Source of the DNA: Planctomycetota bacterium
GTDB taxonomy: Bacteria; Planctomycetota; UBA1135; GCA-002686595
Assembly (NCBI GenBank): GCA_022447405.1
Contig: JAKVCE010000061.1
Location: forward strand, 1-9,336
Reading direction: 5' to 3'
DNA: 9,336 nucleotides
The position numbers and the translations under genes were made by a program. Positions 1-6,762 of this stretch are shown piece by piece; within the stretch, counting starts at the first letter, position 1, and each line of letters begins with the position of its first letter. Below the pieces are notes generated by a model. That model ran no database searches, was not told where the DNA came from, and saw nothing but the letters and a program-made list of their open reading frames with translations.

Positions 1-1818
1 CTCGGCATCAACCAGGCCATCGAGCGCGGCGTGCAGCACTTCCTCGACCGCCAGCTCATCGACGGGTCGTGGGGCTACTACAGCCACATCGAGCCAGGTC
101 CGACGGCCTTTCGTATCTACACGCTCTTGAAGTGCGGCGTGCGGATGAGTCACCCCGCCATCCAGCGCGGACGCGCCTTCATCTTGGCGCACGAGAACGA
201 TGCGACCTATCCCGTCGCGGCGAAGATCATGGCCCTCGCTGAGATGAACCAGGAGGGTGACAAGGAGCGCATCAGCGAGCTCCTTGAGCTGCTCTGGGAC
301 AACCAGCGTGAGGATGGGCTCTATCACTACTCCGACGGCGGCTACAACTCACACCTGGACCGCGGCGACCTCTCGAACGCGCTCTTCGCAGGGCTGGCGA
401 TGCGGTCCGCGAGCCAGGCGGGGGTGACGATCAAGCCGACCCGGTGGTCTGCTCTGGCCAAGGGCGCGCTCGCTTGCTGGAGGGCCTCCGATGGCGTGCC
501 GCGCACCGGGACCCGGGCGGAGCCGCGGGGCTTCTCCTATGTGCCGAACGGGGCGGCGACGAGCTCGATGACGGTCGCTGGCGTGAGCATGCTCGCGATC
601 GTCGATGAGCAGGCGGGCGACCGGATCACGGGCAAGCTGCGCAACCCAGTGAAGATGGGGATGCGGACAGGGCTCGCGTGGCTCGAGGAGCACTTCGCTT
701 GGAACACGAACGTGGGGCATCCCAGCGGCCACCACAACTTCTTCAGCATCTACGGCATCGAGCGCGTCGGCGGGCTGCTCGGGCATCCTGTCGTGGCGAA
801 CAAAGACTGGTACTTCGAGGGCTCGCGACAGCTCTTGGCCTGGCAGTCTTCCGCGGGGACCTGGTCCGAGAAGAACGGACACACCGAGACCGAGCTCGCC
901 CTGCTCTTCTTGAAGCGCGCGACCGCCCGCGCCTCCGGAGGAAACAAGCACCAAGGGCAGTCTTCCTGGACGACAGAGGACGACCCCTCGGCTGACATCG
1001 CCTTGCGTGGGATCGGCGACACCCCGGTCACGCTGTGGATTGAGTCTGTGCACAGGGACCTCGTCAGCGAGTTGGAGTGGGAGGGGGAGACGGGCCGCGG
1101 GGTGCACGTCTCACGCGTGGACTACTTCGCTCGCAGGGATGTCCCGGGCGCGAAAGTGGAGCGGATCGAGCGCATCACGGCGGATCCCGGGGCCGCGATG
1201 GGCGCAGAGCGCTTCGCCCTACGCCACCGCTTCCCCGCCAACGGAATCTGGCTCGTCCACGCGCGGGTGATGTGCGTGCGAGAGCCCACCGCAGAAGGCG
1301 TGCTCGGCGAGGAGGTCGAGCTGCTCTCTGCTGAGCTGGAGGTGATCGTGAGGGATGTCGTCACCTCAGAGCAGCTCGCGTATGCGGAGACCTCAAAGAA
1401 GAACCTGCTCCAGGGGATCGAGGTGCACAGCTCAGCCTCCACGCAGATCGGCGGAGAGGAGGCTGGGAAGGCCACCGACGGCCGGCACTCCACGCGTTGG
1501 CGCTGCGTCGGCAGCGACGCTGCGCCGAAGCTCAAGCTCTCGCTCGGGAGACCGATCCGTGGTCGGCGCATCGTCCTCTCCCACGGCTTGGCCGCCCCGC
1601 TCTACAGCGAGCACCCGCGGGTGCTGCGCGGCGAGCTCATCCTGAACAGTCGCGAGAGCTTCGCCTTCCAGATGGACCCTGACGTGATGACGAAGACGGA
1701 GATCGATCTCGGGCGCTCTCACCGGATCCGCAGCATCGAGCTCAAGGTCATCGACGTGATGGACGGCGGGCTCGGGAGCAGCGCGGTCGGCTTCTCCGAG
1801 GTCGAGGTCTACCGCTAA
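1..1818 (+). CDS. Prenyltransferase/squalene-oxidase-repeat protein with discoidin-like C-terminus (5' truncated)
   Basis: The frame is open through the left edge, so 605 residues are visible and the true start, probably with an export signal, lies outside. A GTG at 31 is only an internal codon. Residues 1 to about 305 read as an alpha/alpha-toroid: QW-like pieces such as LIDGSWGYY near residue 20, NQREDGLYHY near residue 102 and WQSSAGTWSE near residue 282 recur with helical spacers. No DxDD or other cyclase acid motif is visible, so it is probably a scaffold or binding toroid and not a terpene cyclase. A beta-rich linker follows. From about 470 to the end there is an F5/8 (discoidin)-like module (GGEEAGKATDGRHSTRW near 484-500). 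Toroid proteins of this kind are common in Planctomycetota, mostly without known function. The carbohydrate-binding role of the tail is inferred. The TAA stop overlaps the TAG stop of the convergent HD gene. Confidence 0.85.
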   Translation, partial: LGINQAIERGVQHFLDRQLIDGSWGYYSHIEPGPTAFRIYTLLKCGVRMSHPAIQRGRAFILAHENDATYPVAAKIMALAEMNQEGDKERISELLELLWDNQREDGLYHYSDGGYNSHLDRGDLSNALFAGLAMRSASQAGVTIKPTRWSALAKGALACWRASDGVPRTGTRAEPRGFSYVPNGAATSSMTVAGVSMLAIVDEQAGDRITGKLRNPVKMGMRTGLAWLEEHFAWNTNVGHPSGHHNFFSIYGIERVGGLLGHPVVANKDWYFEGSRQLLAWQSSAGTWSEKNGHTETELALLFLKRATARASGGNKHQGQSSWTTEDDPSADIALRGIGDTPVTLWIESVHRDLVSELEWEGETGRGVHVSRVDYFARRDVPGAKVERIERITADPGAAMGAERFALRHRFPANGIWLVHARVMCVREPTAEGVLGEEVELLSAELEVIVRDVVTSEQLAYAETSKKNLLQGIEVHSSASTQIGGEEAGKATDGRHSTRWRCVGSDAAPKLKLSLGRPIRGRRIVLSHGLAAPLYSEHPRVLRGELILNSRESFAFQMDPDVMTKTEIDLGRSHRIRSIELKVIDVMDGGLGSSAVGFSEVEVYR

Positions 1819-2354
1819 GCCGAGGCGAGCCTGGCGAGCAGCATCCGCCAGGAGTCCAGAGGAGGGGAGGCTGCCTCGGGGTCCTTGGCGCGGTCATCGA
1901 TCTTGCGCAGACGGACGGCCGCTTCGTGGTGAGGCGCGCTCTCAAAGCGCGAGAGCTCTGCCGTGGACATGAGGCCGCCCTGGAACTCGAGGCTCTCAAG
2001 GGAGGACTCTGCGAGGGCTTCGGCGTAGGCGGGCGTCTTCGTCAGGAGGTATCGCTTCGCCTCGGCGTGGAGGCGGATGGGCTCGGTCACCTCTTCCGGG
2101 AAGCAGCCCGAGAGCCACGCGGCCCCGACGGCCTCGTGGTGCTCTCCGCCTGCGCCCTCGATCATGTGCCCGACGTCGTGCAAGAGGCAGGCGGCGATGA
2201 GGGCGTCAGGAGCGCAGCCCTCGCGGGCGAGGGCCGCGGACTGCAGCGCGTGCTCGAGCTGAGTCACCCCGTCCCCAGGGTCCACCAAGTGTCCGCACGA
2301 CTCGAAGAGGGCGAACACCCCCTCTAAGGAGGCCTGCGGAGGGGTCGGTTCCAT
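1815..2354 (-). CDS. HD-domain protein, PhnZ-like mixed-valence diiron oxygenase family (phn-HD type)
   Basis: A 179-residue HD protein, the usual length for the PhnZ/phn-HD group. PhnZ oxidatively cleaves the C-P bond of 2-amino-1-hydroxyethylphosphonate to glycine and phosphate, and TmpB acts similarly on the trimethylated compound. Compared from memory with PhnZ, the diiron ligands are all present: H35 (TQLEHALQ), H59-D60 in LLHDVGH, H73, H96 in IRLHAEAKRYL, and D153 in RKIDDRAKD. The LEFQGG signature at 122-127 also matches. The PhnZ loop residues Tyr24 and Glu27 align with D25 and D28 here, and the loop between HD and H73 is shorter, so the substrate may differ. No phosphonate transporter or phn gene is adjacent. 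A canonical phosphohydrolase is less likely. No ribosome binding site is visible; a TAnnnT box sits 6 nt before the ATG. The family call is firm; the phosphonate substrate is a guess. Confidence 0.85.
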   Translation of the reverse strand: MEPTPPQASLEGVFALFESCGHLVDPGDGVTQLEHALQSAALAREGCAPDALIAACLLHDVGHMIEGAGGEHHEAVGAAWLSGCFPEEVTEPIRLHAEAKRYLLTKTPAYAEALAESSLESLEFQGGLMSTAELSRFESAPHHEAAVRLRKIDDRAKDPEAASPPLDSWRMLLARLASA

Positions 2355-2360
2355 TCTGCG

Positions 2361-2366
2361 AGCCTA
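2361..2366 (-). promoter_or_regulatory. Possible -10 box (TAGGCT) for a leaderless HD-gene transcript
   Basis: On the minus strand TAGGCT (TAnnnT pattern) ends 6 nt before the ATG at 2354. No Shine-Dalgarno sequence lies in between. That spacing would place transcription initiation at or near the start codon. No convincing -35 box is visible, so this is weak evidence. Confidence 0.25.
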
Positions 2367-2442
2367 GCACGCACCGAGAGGGCGATTCCCCTCCCGAGGC
2401 CTCACGTTCTGACCGAAGACCATCGGCGGAGACCCCGCAAAG

Positions 2443-3288
2443 ATGTTCACCGTCCTGATCCCCTTCCACGGCGAGCCGGCCTGGCTCGCGCGCTGCCTCG
2501 CGGGCCTCTCCACTCAGGACTTTGACGGACCCTTTGAGGTCGTCGTCATCGACAACGACACGCCCGGGCCTGCTCCCTCGGGGGTCTTCGAGCGCTACCG
2601 CGAAGAGCTGCAGCTCTCCGTCGTTCGCCGCAGCGGCCTCGCGAGCCCCTTGGCGATGGCGAGCGCGCGGAACAGGGGCCTGGCCCTCGCGCAGTACGAC
2701 TGGATCGTCCACATCGACGCGGACTGCGTGCCCGGGCCCGAGCACCTCCACCGCCTCCACGCACGCATCACCGCGGCGCGGGGCGACAACCTCCTCCTCT
2801 TCGGGGTCAGGCGCTTCATCAACGCGGAGCACCTCGACGAGCAGTTAATCCTCGACGGCGCCATCGACTGGTCCAAGCTCCCGGAGATCGCGAGCCCTTC
2901 GAACTACGGGGTCATGGGAGACCGCCGCCTGCCAGAGCTCGTCCAGGTCGCAGCCAGCGAGCACCCTTGGGCGTATGCGCAGACCTGCAACCTCGTGCAC
3001 AGACTCGACGCTGCCTGCGGAGTGGGTGGCTTTGACGAGGCCTTCGACGGCGCGTGGGGCTATGAAGACATCGAGTTCGCGCACCGCCTCGTCACGATCG
3101 CCGGCGCTCGTCCCACCTTCATCCCGGGGATCGAGGTGCACCACCACGACTCGGAGTACTCCTCCACGCTCGAGCGCAAAGACAAGACGATGAACCCGAA
3201 CTGGCACAGAGCCTGCGAGCTCATCCCCGGCTTCGGTGACTTCAGCCGCGACCGCTACCGCCGGATCGACCCTTCGATCGCGGTCTGA
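2443..3288 (+). CDS. Family 2 glycosyltransferase (GT-A fold) with a Glyco_transf_7C-like C-terminal motif
   Basis: A 281-residue cytosolic glycosyltransferase with no transmembrane segment. The GT2 nucleotide-sugar fold is shown by FTVLIPFHGEPAWLARCL (2-19), VVVIDND (33-39), ARNRGLALA (75-83) and the metal-binding DxD motif in HIDADCVP (DAD at 92-94). The acceptor-side motif GGFDEAFDGAWGYEDIEF (195-212) carries the WGYED block found in chondroitin-synthase and Glyco_transf_7C-type enzymes, followed by a His cluster (233-235) that could complete the metal site. It should transfer a sugar from a nucleotide donor to a glycan or lipid acceptor; donor and acceptor cannot be read from the sequence. 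The ATG at 2443 is preceded by GGAG at 2428-2431, rather far away at 11 nt. It diverges from the HD gene across 88 bp, and its last 47 bp overlap the convergent ygiQ 3' end. Confidence 0.9.
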   Translation: MFTVLIPFHGEPAWLARCLAGLSTQDFDGPFEVVVIDNDTPGPAPSGVFERYREELQLSVVRRSGLASPLAMASARNRGLALAQYDWIVHIDADCVPGPEHLHRLHARITAARGDNLLLFGVRRFINAEHLDEQLILDGAIDWSKLPEIASPSNYGVMGDRRLPELVQVAASEHPWAYAQTCNLVHRLDAACGVGGFDEAFDGAWGYEDIEFAHRLVTIAGARPTFIPGIEVHHHDSEYSSTLERKDKTMNPNWHRACELIPGFGDFSRDRYRRIDPSIAV

Positions 3289-4264
3289 CGCCGCCCCCTT
3301 TCTTCCGGTCCCCTCGGACCTTCGCGTCAGCGGCGCGACGGCGCGCAGCGACGGCCTCCTTCGGCGGGTTAGAGGGGATCAAGCACTCGCGGCCTGATCC
3401 GATGAGCTCCTCCCGGCCCGCCTCGACGAGCGCGCGCCGCACGGTGAACCAGTTCTCCGGCAGGAAGAACTGCATCAGCGCGCGCTGCACCTTGCGGTCG
3501 CTGAGGCGCTGGACCGTCTTCACGGGCTTCATCGTCATCGGGTCGAGGCCGGTGAAGTGCATGCAGGTCGCCACGTCCATCGGCGCGGGGATGAAGTCTT
3601 GGACCTGCAGCGGCTTGTAGCCGCGCGCCTTCAAGAAGACGGCGAGGTCGATCATCTCCTCGACGCCAGAGCCCGGGTGGCTCGCGATGAAGTAGGGGAC
3701 GAGGTACTGCTCCTTGCCCGCGCGCGCGGAGGCCGCGAGGAAGCGCTCCGCGAACACGTCGAAGCTCTCTACGGAGGGCTTCTTCATGTTGTTGAGCACG
3801 TCCTCGGAGACGTGCTCCGGGGCGACCTTCAGGTGACCGCTCACGTGGTGCGCGGCCATCTCTTCGAGGTATTCGTCCTCATCCGCCGCGAGGTCCATGC
3901 GGATCCCCGAGGCGACGTGTACGCGCTTCACGCCCTCGACCTCGCGCGCCTCGCGCAGGAGCTCGACCGTCGGTGCGTGGTCGGTTTCGAGGAGCTTGCA
4001 CACCGTCGGGTGCACGCAAGAGAGCCGGCGGCAGACCTTCTCGACCTCCGGCTTGGAGCAGCGCATGCGATACATGTTCGCGGTGGGCCCGCCGAGGTCA
4101 GAGATGTTGCCCTTGAAGTCGGGCTGCGCCGCGAGGGCCTCGACCTCCTTCAAGACGGACTCCTTCGAGCGGCTCTGGATCGCGCGCCCCTGGTGCATCG
4201 TGATCGAGCAGAAGGTGCAGCCGCCGAAGCAGCCGCGCATGATCGTCACCGAGTCGCGGATCAT
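3242..4264 (-). CDS. ygiQ: YgiQ family (UPF0313) radical SAM protein, C-terminal fragment of an interrupted gene
   Basis: This is the radical SAM half of a YgiQ-type protein. From the ATG at 4264, the cluster motif CFGGCTFC (C12, C16, C19; CxxxCxxC) should bind the [4Fe-4S] cluster that reductively cleaves S-adenosylmethionine. Family-typical blocks follow: ISDLGGPTANMY, CRRLSCVHP, KVAPEHVSEDVL and KEQYLVPYFIASHPGSG. The tail is low-complexity, Lys/Arg/Gly-rich, and overlaps the glycosyltransferase gene. The ATG at 4264 is not the natural start: the same frame stays open and homologous upstream, reading AYDQPYTRRPHPSY and ETIPAWE, up to about 4363. There it meets the N-terminal half in a different frame. 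The YgiQ reaction and substrate are unknown. Whether this fragment is translated separately is doubtful. Confidence 0.85.
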   Translation of the reverse strand: MIRDSVTIMRGCFGGCTFCSITMHQGRAIQSRSKESVLKEVEALAAQPDFKGNISDLGGPTANMYRMRCSKPEVEKVCRRLSCVHPTVCKLLETDHAPTVELLREAREVEGVKRVHVASGIRMDLAADEDEYLEEMAAHHVSGHLKVAPEHVSEDVLNNMKKPSVESFDVFAERFLAASARAGKEQYLVPYFIASHPGSGVEEMIDLAVFLKARGYKPLQVQDFIPAPMDVATCMHFTGLDPMTMKPVKTVQRLSDRKVQRALMQFFLPENWFTVRRALVEAGREELIGSGRECLIPSNPPKEAVAARRRAADAKVRGDRKKGGGVRPRSKGRSGGSGRG

Positions 4265-4364
4265 CTCCCACGCGGGGATGGTCTCGGCGTAGGAGGGGTG
4301 CGGTCGACGCGTGTAGGGCTGGTCATAGGCGGCGTCGCGCGACGGCGCGTGGGGGGGCGGGGAC

Positions 4365-4487
4365 CGGCGGATTGATGACGGCCCCCCGCCCCCCGGGAAT
4401 TTGGGTAAAACCCTAGCCGTACGGCGGGTTGATGACGAGCGCGCGGCCGCCGTGATCTTGGGTCAGGCGCTTCGCGTTCAGCGGGTT
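4365..4487. repeat. Degenerate 57-bp tandem duplication inside ygiQ
   Basis: Bases 4365-4430 align without gaps to 4422-4487 at an offset of exactly 57, with 47 of 66 positions identical and 15 of the first 16. Read on the minus strand, the intact unit codes TNPLNAKRLTQ..GGRALVINPP. The extra copy codes NPPYG, then a TAG stop (4413-4415), then GFTQIPGGRGAVINPP, a recognisable but eroded copy of the same peptide. GCGGGTT occurs at both unit borders (4424-4430 and 4481-4487), as expected for duplication between short homologies. The extra copy is rich in C and G runs absent from the intact one. It could be a true mutation or an assembly or read-quality artefact. Confidence 0.85.
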
Positions 4488-5240
4488 CGTCTCGTGATGG
4501 AGGAGGCGCGTCATGGTCGCGAAGGCGACGCCGTCCGACTGCACCTCCTCGTAGCTCGGGAGAGTGACGGTCTCGCCCATGTCCGCGAAGTGATCGGGGA
4601 GCTCTTCCTTGCCGCCGAGGAGGTAGGCCACCCCGCGCATGTCGCGCAGGTCCCGTGCGCTCTCGCCCGCGTCGAGGCGGCGCGCGACCTCACAGATCGT
4701 GCGTTCGCCCATGCCGTAGCCGAGGAGGTCTGCCTTGGTCGAGACGAGCACGGAGGGCCGCACCTTCTCCGACCACCAGTCGTAGTGGGCGATGCGTCGC
4801 AGGGAGGCCTCGACGCCGCCGATGACGACAGGGACCTCCTTGAAGGCCTCGCGGCAGCGCTGGGCGTAGACGTTCGTCGCGCGGTCCGGCCTGTGCTCGA
4901 TCTCGCCGCCCGGGGAGTAGGCGTCCTCGTTACGCCGCTTCCTGTTGGCGGTGTAGTGGTTGATCATCGAGTCCATGTTCCCGGCGGAGACGGCGTAGAA
5001 GAGCCGCGGGGGCCCCATGGCGCGCCAGGCGTCAGCGCTCTTCCAGTCAGGCTGGGAGAGGATCGCCACCCTGTAGCCAGCTGCCTCGAGCGAGCGGCCT
5101 AGGAGGGCGGCGGCGAAGGAGGGGTGGTCCACGTAGGCGTCGCCCGAGACGAAGATGACGTCGGGCTGCTCCCAGCCGCGCGCGGCCACCTCAGCGGCGG
5201 TCGTAGGCAGGAAGGAGTCGGTGGAGGGGGAGACGGACAT
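4413..5240 (-). CDS. ygiQ: YgiQ family (UPF0313) radical SAM protein, N-terminal fragment ending at a premature stop
   Basis: These 275 residues match the N-terminal Radical_SAM_N region of YgiQ proteins. The opening FLPTTAAEVAARGW (10-23), GDAYVDHPSF (33-42), FYAVSAGNMDSMINHYTANR (81-100), GGVEASLRR (141-149) and the DLLGYGMGE block (171-179) are all hallmarks. This part precedes the radical SAM core and has no CxxxCxxC of its own, so the fragment should be inactive alone. It ends at TAG (4413-4415) inside a duplicated 57-bp segment. The frame would resume after the duplication at VINPP (4365-4379) and then needs a one-base shift to join the downstream half. The ATG at 5240 is supported by family alignment, though no Shine-Dalgarno is visible. 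With both lesions repaired the gene would span 3242-5240, a normal YgiQ length of over 600 residues. Confidence 0.85.
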   Translation of the reverse strand: MSVSPSTDSFLPTTAAEVAARGWEQPDVIFVSGDAYVDHPSFAAALLGRSLEAAGYRVAILSQPDWKSADAWRAMGPPRLFYAVSAGNMDSMINHYTANRKRRNEDAYSPGGEIEHRPDRATNVYAQRCREAFKEVPVVIGGVEASLRRIAHYDWWSEKVRPSVLVSTKADLLGYGMGERTICEVARRLDAGESARDLRDMRGVAYLLGGKEELPDHFADMGETVTLPSYEEVQSDGVAFATMTRLLHHETNPLNAKRLTQDHGGRALVINPPYG

Positions 5241-5252
5241 GGGCTCTAACGA

Positions 5253-5270
5253 GTCCGCTCGAGCGCGGAC
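5253..5270. promoter_or_regulatory. Inverted repeat upstream of ygiQ
   Basis: GTCCGC (5253-5258) and GCGGAC (5265-5270) are perfect 6-bp inverted arms around TCGAGC. An overlapping perfect 10-bp palindrome, CGCTCGAGCG, lies at 5256-5265. It starts 12 bp before the ygiQ ATG, so it could be an operator or a 5'-UTR hairpin limiting translation. In GC-rich DNA such short palindromes also arise by chance. Confidence 0.3.
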
Positions 5271-5281
5271 GCGAGGGGTGA

Positions 5282-5287
5282 ATTCTA
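5282..5287 (-). promoter_or_regulatory. Possible -10 box (TAGAAT) for ygiQ
   Basis: On the minus strand TAGAAT matches five of six positions of TATAAT. It lies 41 nt upstream of the ygiQ ATG, in an AT-enriched patch of the 99-bp gap after the sulfatase stop. No good -35 box is visible. Confidence 0.25.
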
Positions 5288-5339
5288 GTCGAGATCCGCG
5301 ATTTAGCCCGGTCTGGTGCCCGTTGTGGGCCCGGCTCGC

Positions 5340-6740
5340 TCACTCAGGCATGCGCCGGACGTCCGGCTCGTCCACCCAGCCGGCCTCGCGCTGCTCCGCG
5401 CCTGCGCGGTCGATGTCTCCGAGAGCCGCCCGCGCCTCTTCGGCGAGGGCGGTGAGCCGCGCGACGACCTCGGGGTGCTCCTTCGAGACGTCAGTCTCCT
5501 CGGAGATCTCGGCCTTCAGGTCGAAGAGCTGCAGCGGGGCAGGCCCCTCGGACTTGCCCCAGTTGCGGCGCTTGTCCGCGAGGGAGAGGTGCAGCTTCCA
5601 GCGCCCGCTGCGCACGGCCTGCAGCTGGTTCATCTGGTAGTAGTAGAAGACCTCGTGCGGGCTCGTCGCGTCCGCCTCGTCGCGGAGAAGCGCGCCGATG
5701 TCGCGACCGTCCATCTCGGGCGAGCGCGCGCCGGCGATGTTGGCGAAGGTGGGGAAGAGGTCGAAGGCCGCGGTGAGCTCGCCGCACACAGAGCCTGCGG
5801 GGATCACGCCCGGCCACCAGGCGATGCACGGGACGCGTTGTCCGCCCTCCCAGGTTTGGCCCTTGCGCCCGCGCAGCGGTCCGTTGCTGCCGCCGTTGTC
5901 TCCCCGCGAGCCGTTGTCGGAGGTGAAGACGATCATCGTGTCTTCCGCGATGCCTTGCTCGCGCAGGGTGGCGACGATCGCGCCCATGGAGGCATCGAGC
6001 TCCTCGACGGCGTCACCGTAGATCCCGTTCGCGGACTGGCCGCGGAACTCGTCGCTCGCGTGGAGCGGGAGGTGGACCATGGCGTGGGGGATGTAGAGGA
6101 AGAAGGGCTCATCCGCGTGCTCGCGGATGAAGCGCACCGACTCTTCTGTGAAGCGCTTCGTCAGCGTGTCTTGGACCGCGGGCGCTTCGATCACGACCTC
6201 GTCGCGCATCAAGGGGAGCGGCGGCCTGCCGGGGCCGGTGCGCGCGACCATGTCGTTCGAGTAAGGGATCCCGTAGTACTCGTCGAATCCGTGGCGGGTG
6301 GGGAGGAAATCGATCTGGTCGCCGAGGTGCCACTTGCCGACGCACGCTGTGGCGTAGCCGACCTCCTTCAGGGACTCCGCGAGCGTCAGCTCGTCAGGGT
6401 GGATGCCCTTGCGCCCGCCGGGGAAGAGCACGCAGAGCTCGCGCTCGTCGAGGTGCAGGCCGACGCGCTGCGGGTAGTTCCCGGTCATGAGCGCAGCGCG
6501 CGAGGGCGTGCAGACGCTGCTCGCGACGTAGAAGTCTGTGAGGCGCATCCCCTCGGCCGCGAGGGCGTCGAGGTGAGGGGTTCGGTTCACCTCCGAGCCG
6601 AAGCAGCCGAGGTCGCCGTACCCCATGTCGTCGATGTAGACGAGGATGAAGTTCGGCTTGCGGCGCTCCTCAAGGCCGAGCACTGCGCAGGCGGAGAGGA
6701 GGAGGGTGACGAGGGAGAGGCACTTCAGGGACTGGGACAT
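5340..6740 (-). CDS. Secreted lipoprotein sulfatase, S1 (formylglycine) family
   Basis: A 466-residue sulfatase hydrolysing sulfate esters, probably from sulfated glycans. The start at 6740 was chosen because it gives an immediate export signal; the longer frame to 6863 adds 41 Pro/Ser-rich residues ahead of the signal and runs into the divergent gene. The signal ends in lipobox LSAC (C18), so lipid anchoring is likely. Active-site residues in order: D37-D38 (YIDDMGYGD), C77 and R81 in CTPSRAALMTG (Cys-type site matured to formylglycine), K136 and H138 (GKWHLG), H223 (MVHLPLH), D275-N276 (FTSDNGSRG) and K293 (RGRKGQTWEGG). All expected metal- and sulfate-binding positions are intact. The C-terminal subdomain is of the usual kind (SGRWKLHLS). 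No maturase (FGE or anSME) is present in the window; YgiQ is not one. The exact substrate and S1 subfamily cannot be told. Confidence 0.93.
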   Translation of the reverse strand: MSQSLKCLSLVTLLLSACAVLGLEERRKPNFILVYIDDMGYGDLGCFGSEVNRTPHLDALAAEGMRLTDFYVASSVCTPSRAALMTGNYPQRVGLHLDERELCVLFPGGRKGIHPDELTLAESLKEVGYATACVGKWHLGDQIDFLPTRHGFDEYYGIPYSNDMVARTGPGRPPLPLMRDEVVIEAPAVQDTLTKRFTEESVRFIREHADEPFFLYIPHAMVHLPLHASDEFRGQSANGIYGDAVEELDASMGAIVATLREQGIAEDTMIVFTSDNGSRGDNGGSNGPLRGRKGQTWEGGQRVPCIAWWPGVIPAGSVCGELTAAFDLFPTFANIAGARSPEMDGRDIGALLRDEADATSPHEVFYYYQMNQLQAVRSGRWKLHLSLADKRRNWGKSEGPAPLQLFDLKAEISEETDVSKEHPEVVARLTALAEEARAALGDIDRAGAEQREAGWVDEPDVRRMPE

Positions 6741-6747
6741 AGGCAGG

Positions 6748-6753
6748 ATTCTA
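6748..6753 (-). promoter_or_regulatory. Possible -10 box (TAGAAT) for a leaderless sulfatase transcript
   Basis: TAGAAT on the minus strand ends 7 nt before the sulfatase ATG at 6740. No Shine-Dalgarno lies between them. The arrangement mirrors that at the HD gene and would give a transcript starting at about the ATG. No clear -35 box is visible. Confidence 0.3.
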
Positions 6754-6762
6754 GGGGAGAGG

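Noticed and set aside
349..1107. A 252-codon minus-strand open frame
   Set aside because: It is antisense to the toroid protein and has a Pro/Arg/His-rich composition without recognisable motifs.
3557..4375. A 272-codon plus-strand open frame over the ygiQ C-terminal half
   Set aside because: The opposite strand carries the radical SAM motif and family blocks. The plus-strand product is low-complexity His/Arg/Val text.
4401..5102. A 233-codon plus-strand open frame
   Set aside because: It is antisense to the conserved ygiQ N-terminal half.
3242..5240. The radical SAM gene as the sulfatase maturase (anSME)
   Set aside because: The conserved blocks are those of YgiQ/UPF0313. There are no SPASM-type auxiliary cysteine clusters as in anSME.
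5311..5333. Hairpin GCCC-GTTGT-GGGC as a terminator between sulfatase and ygiQ
   Set aside because: The stem is only 4 bp and no T-tract follows on either strand.
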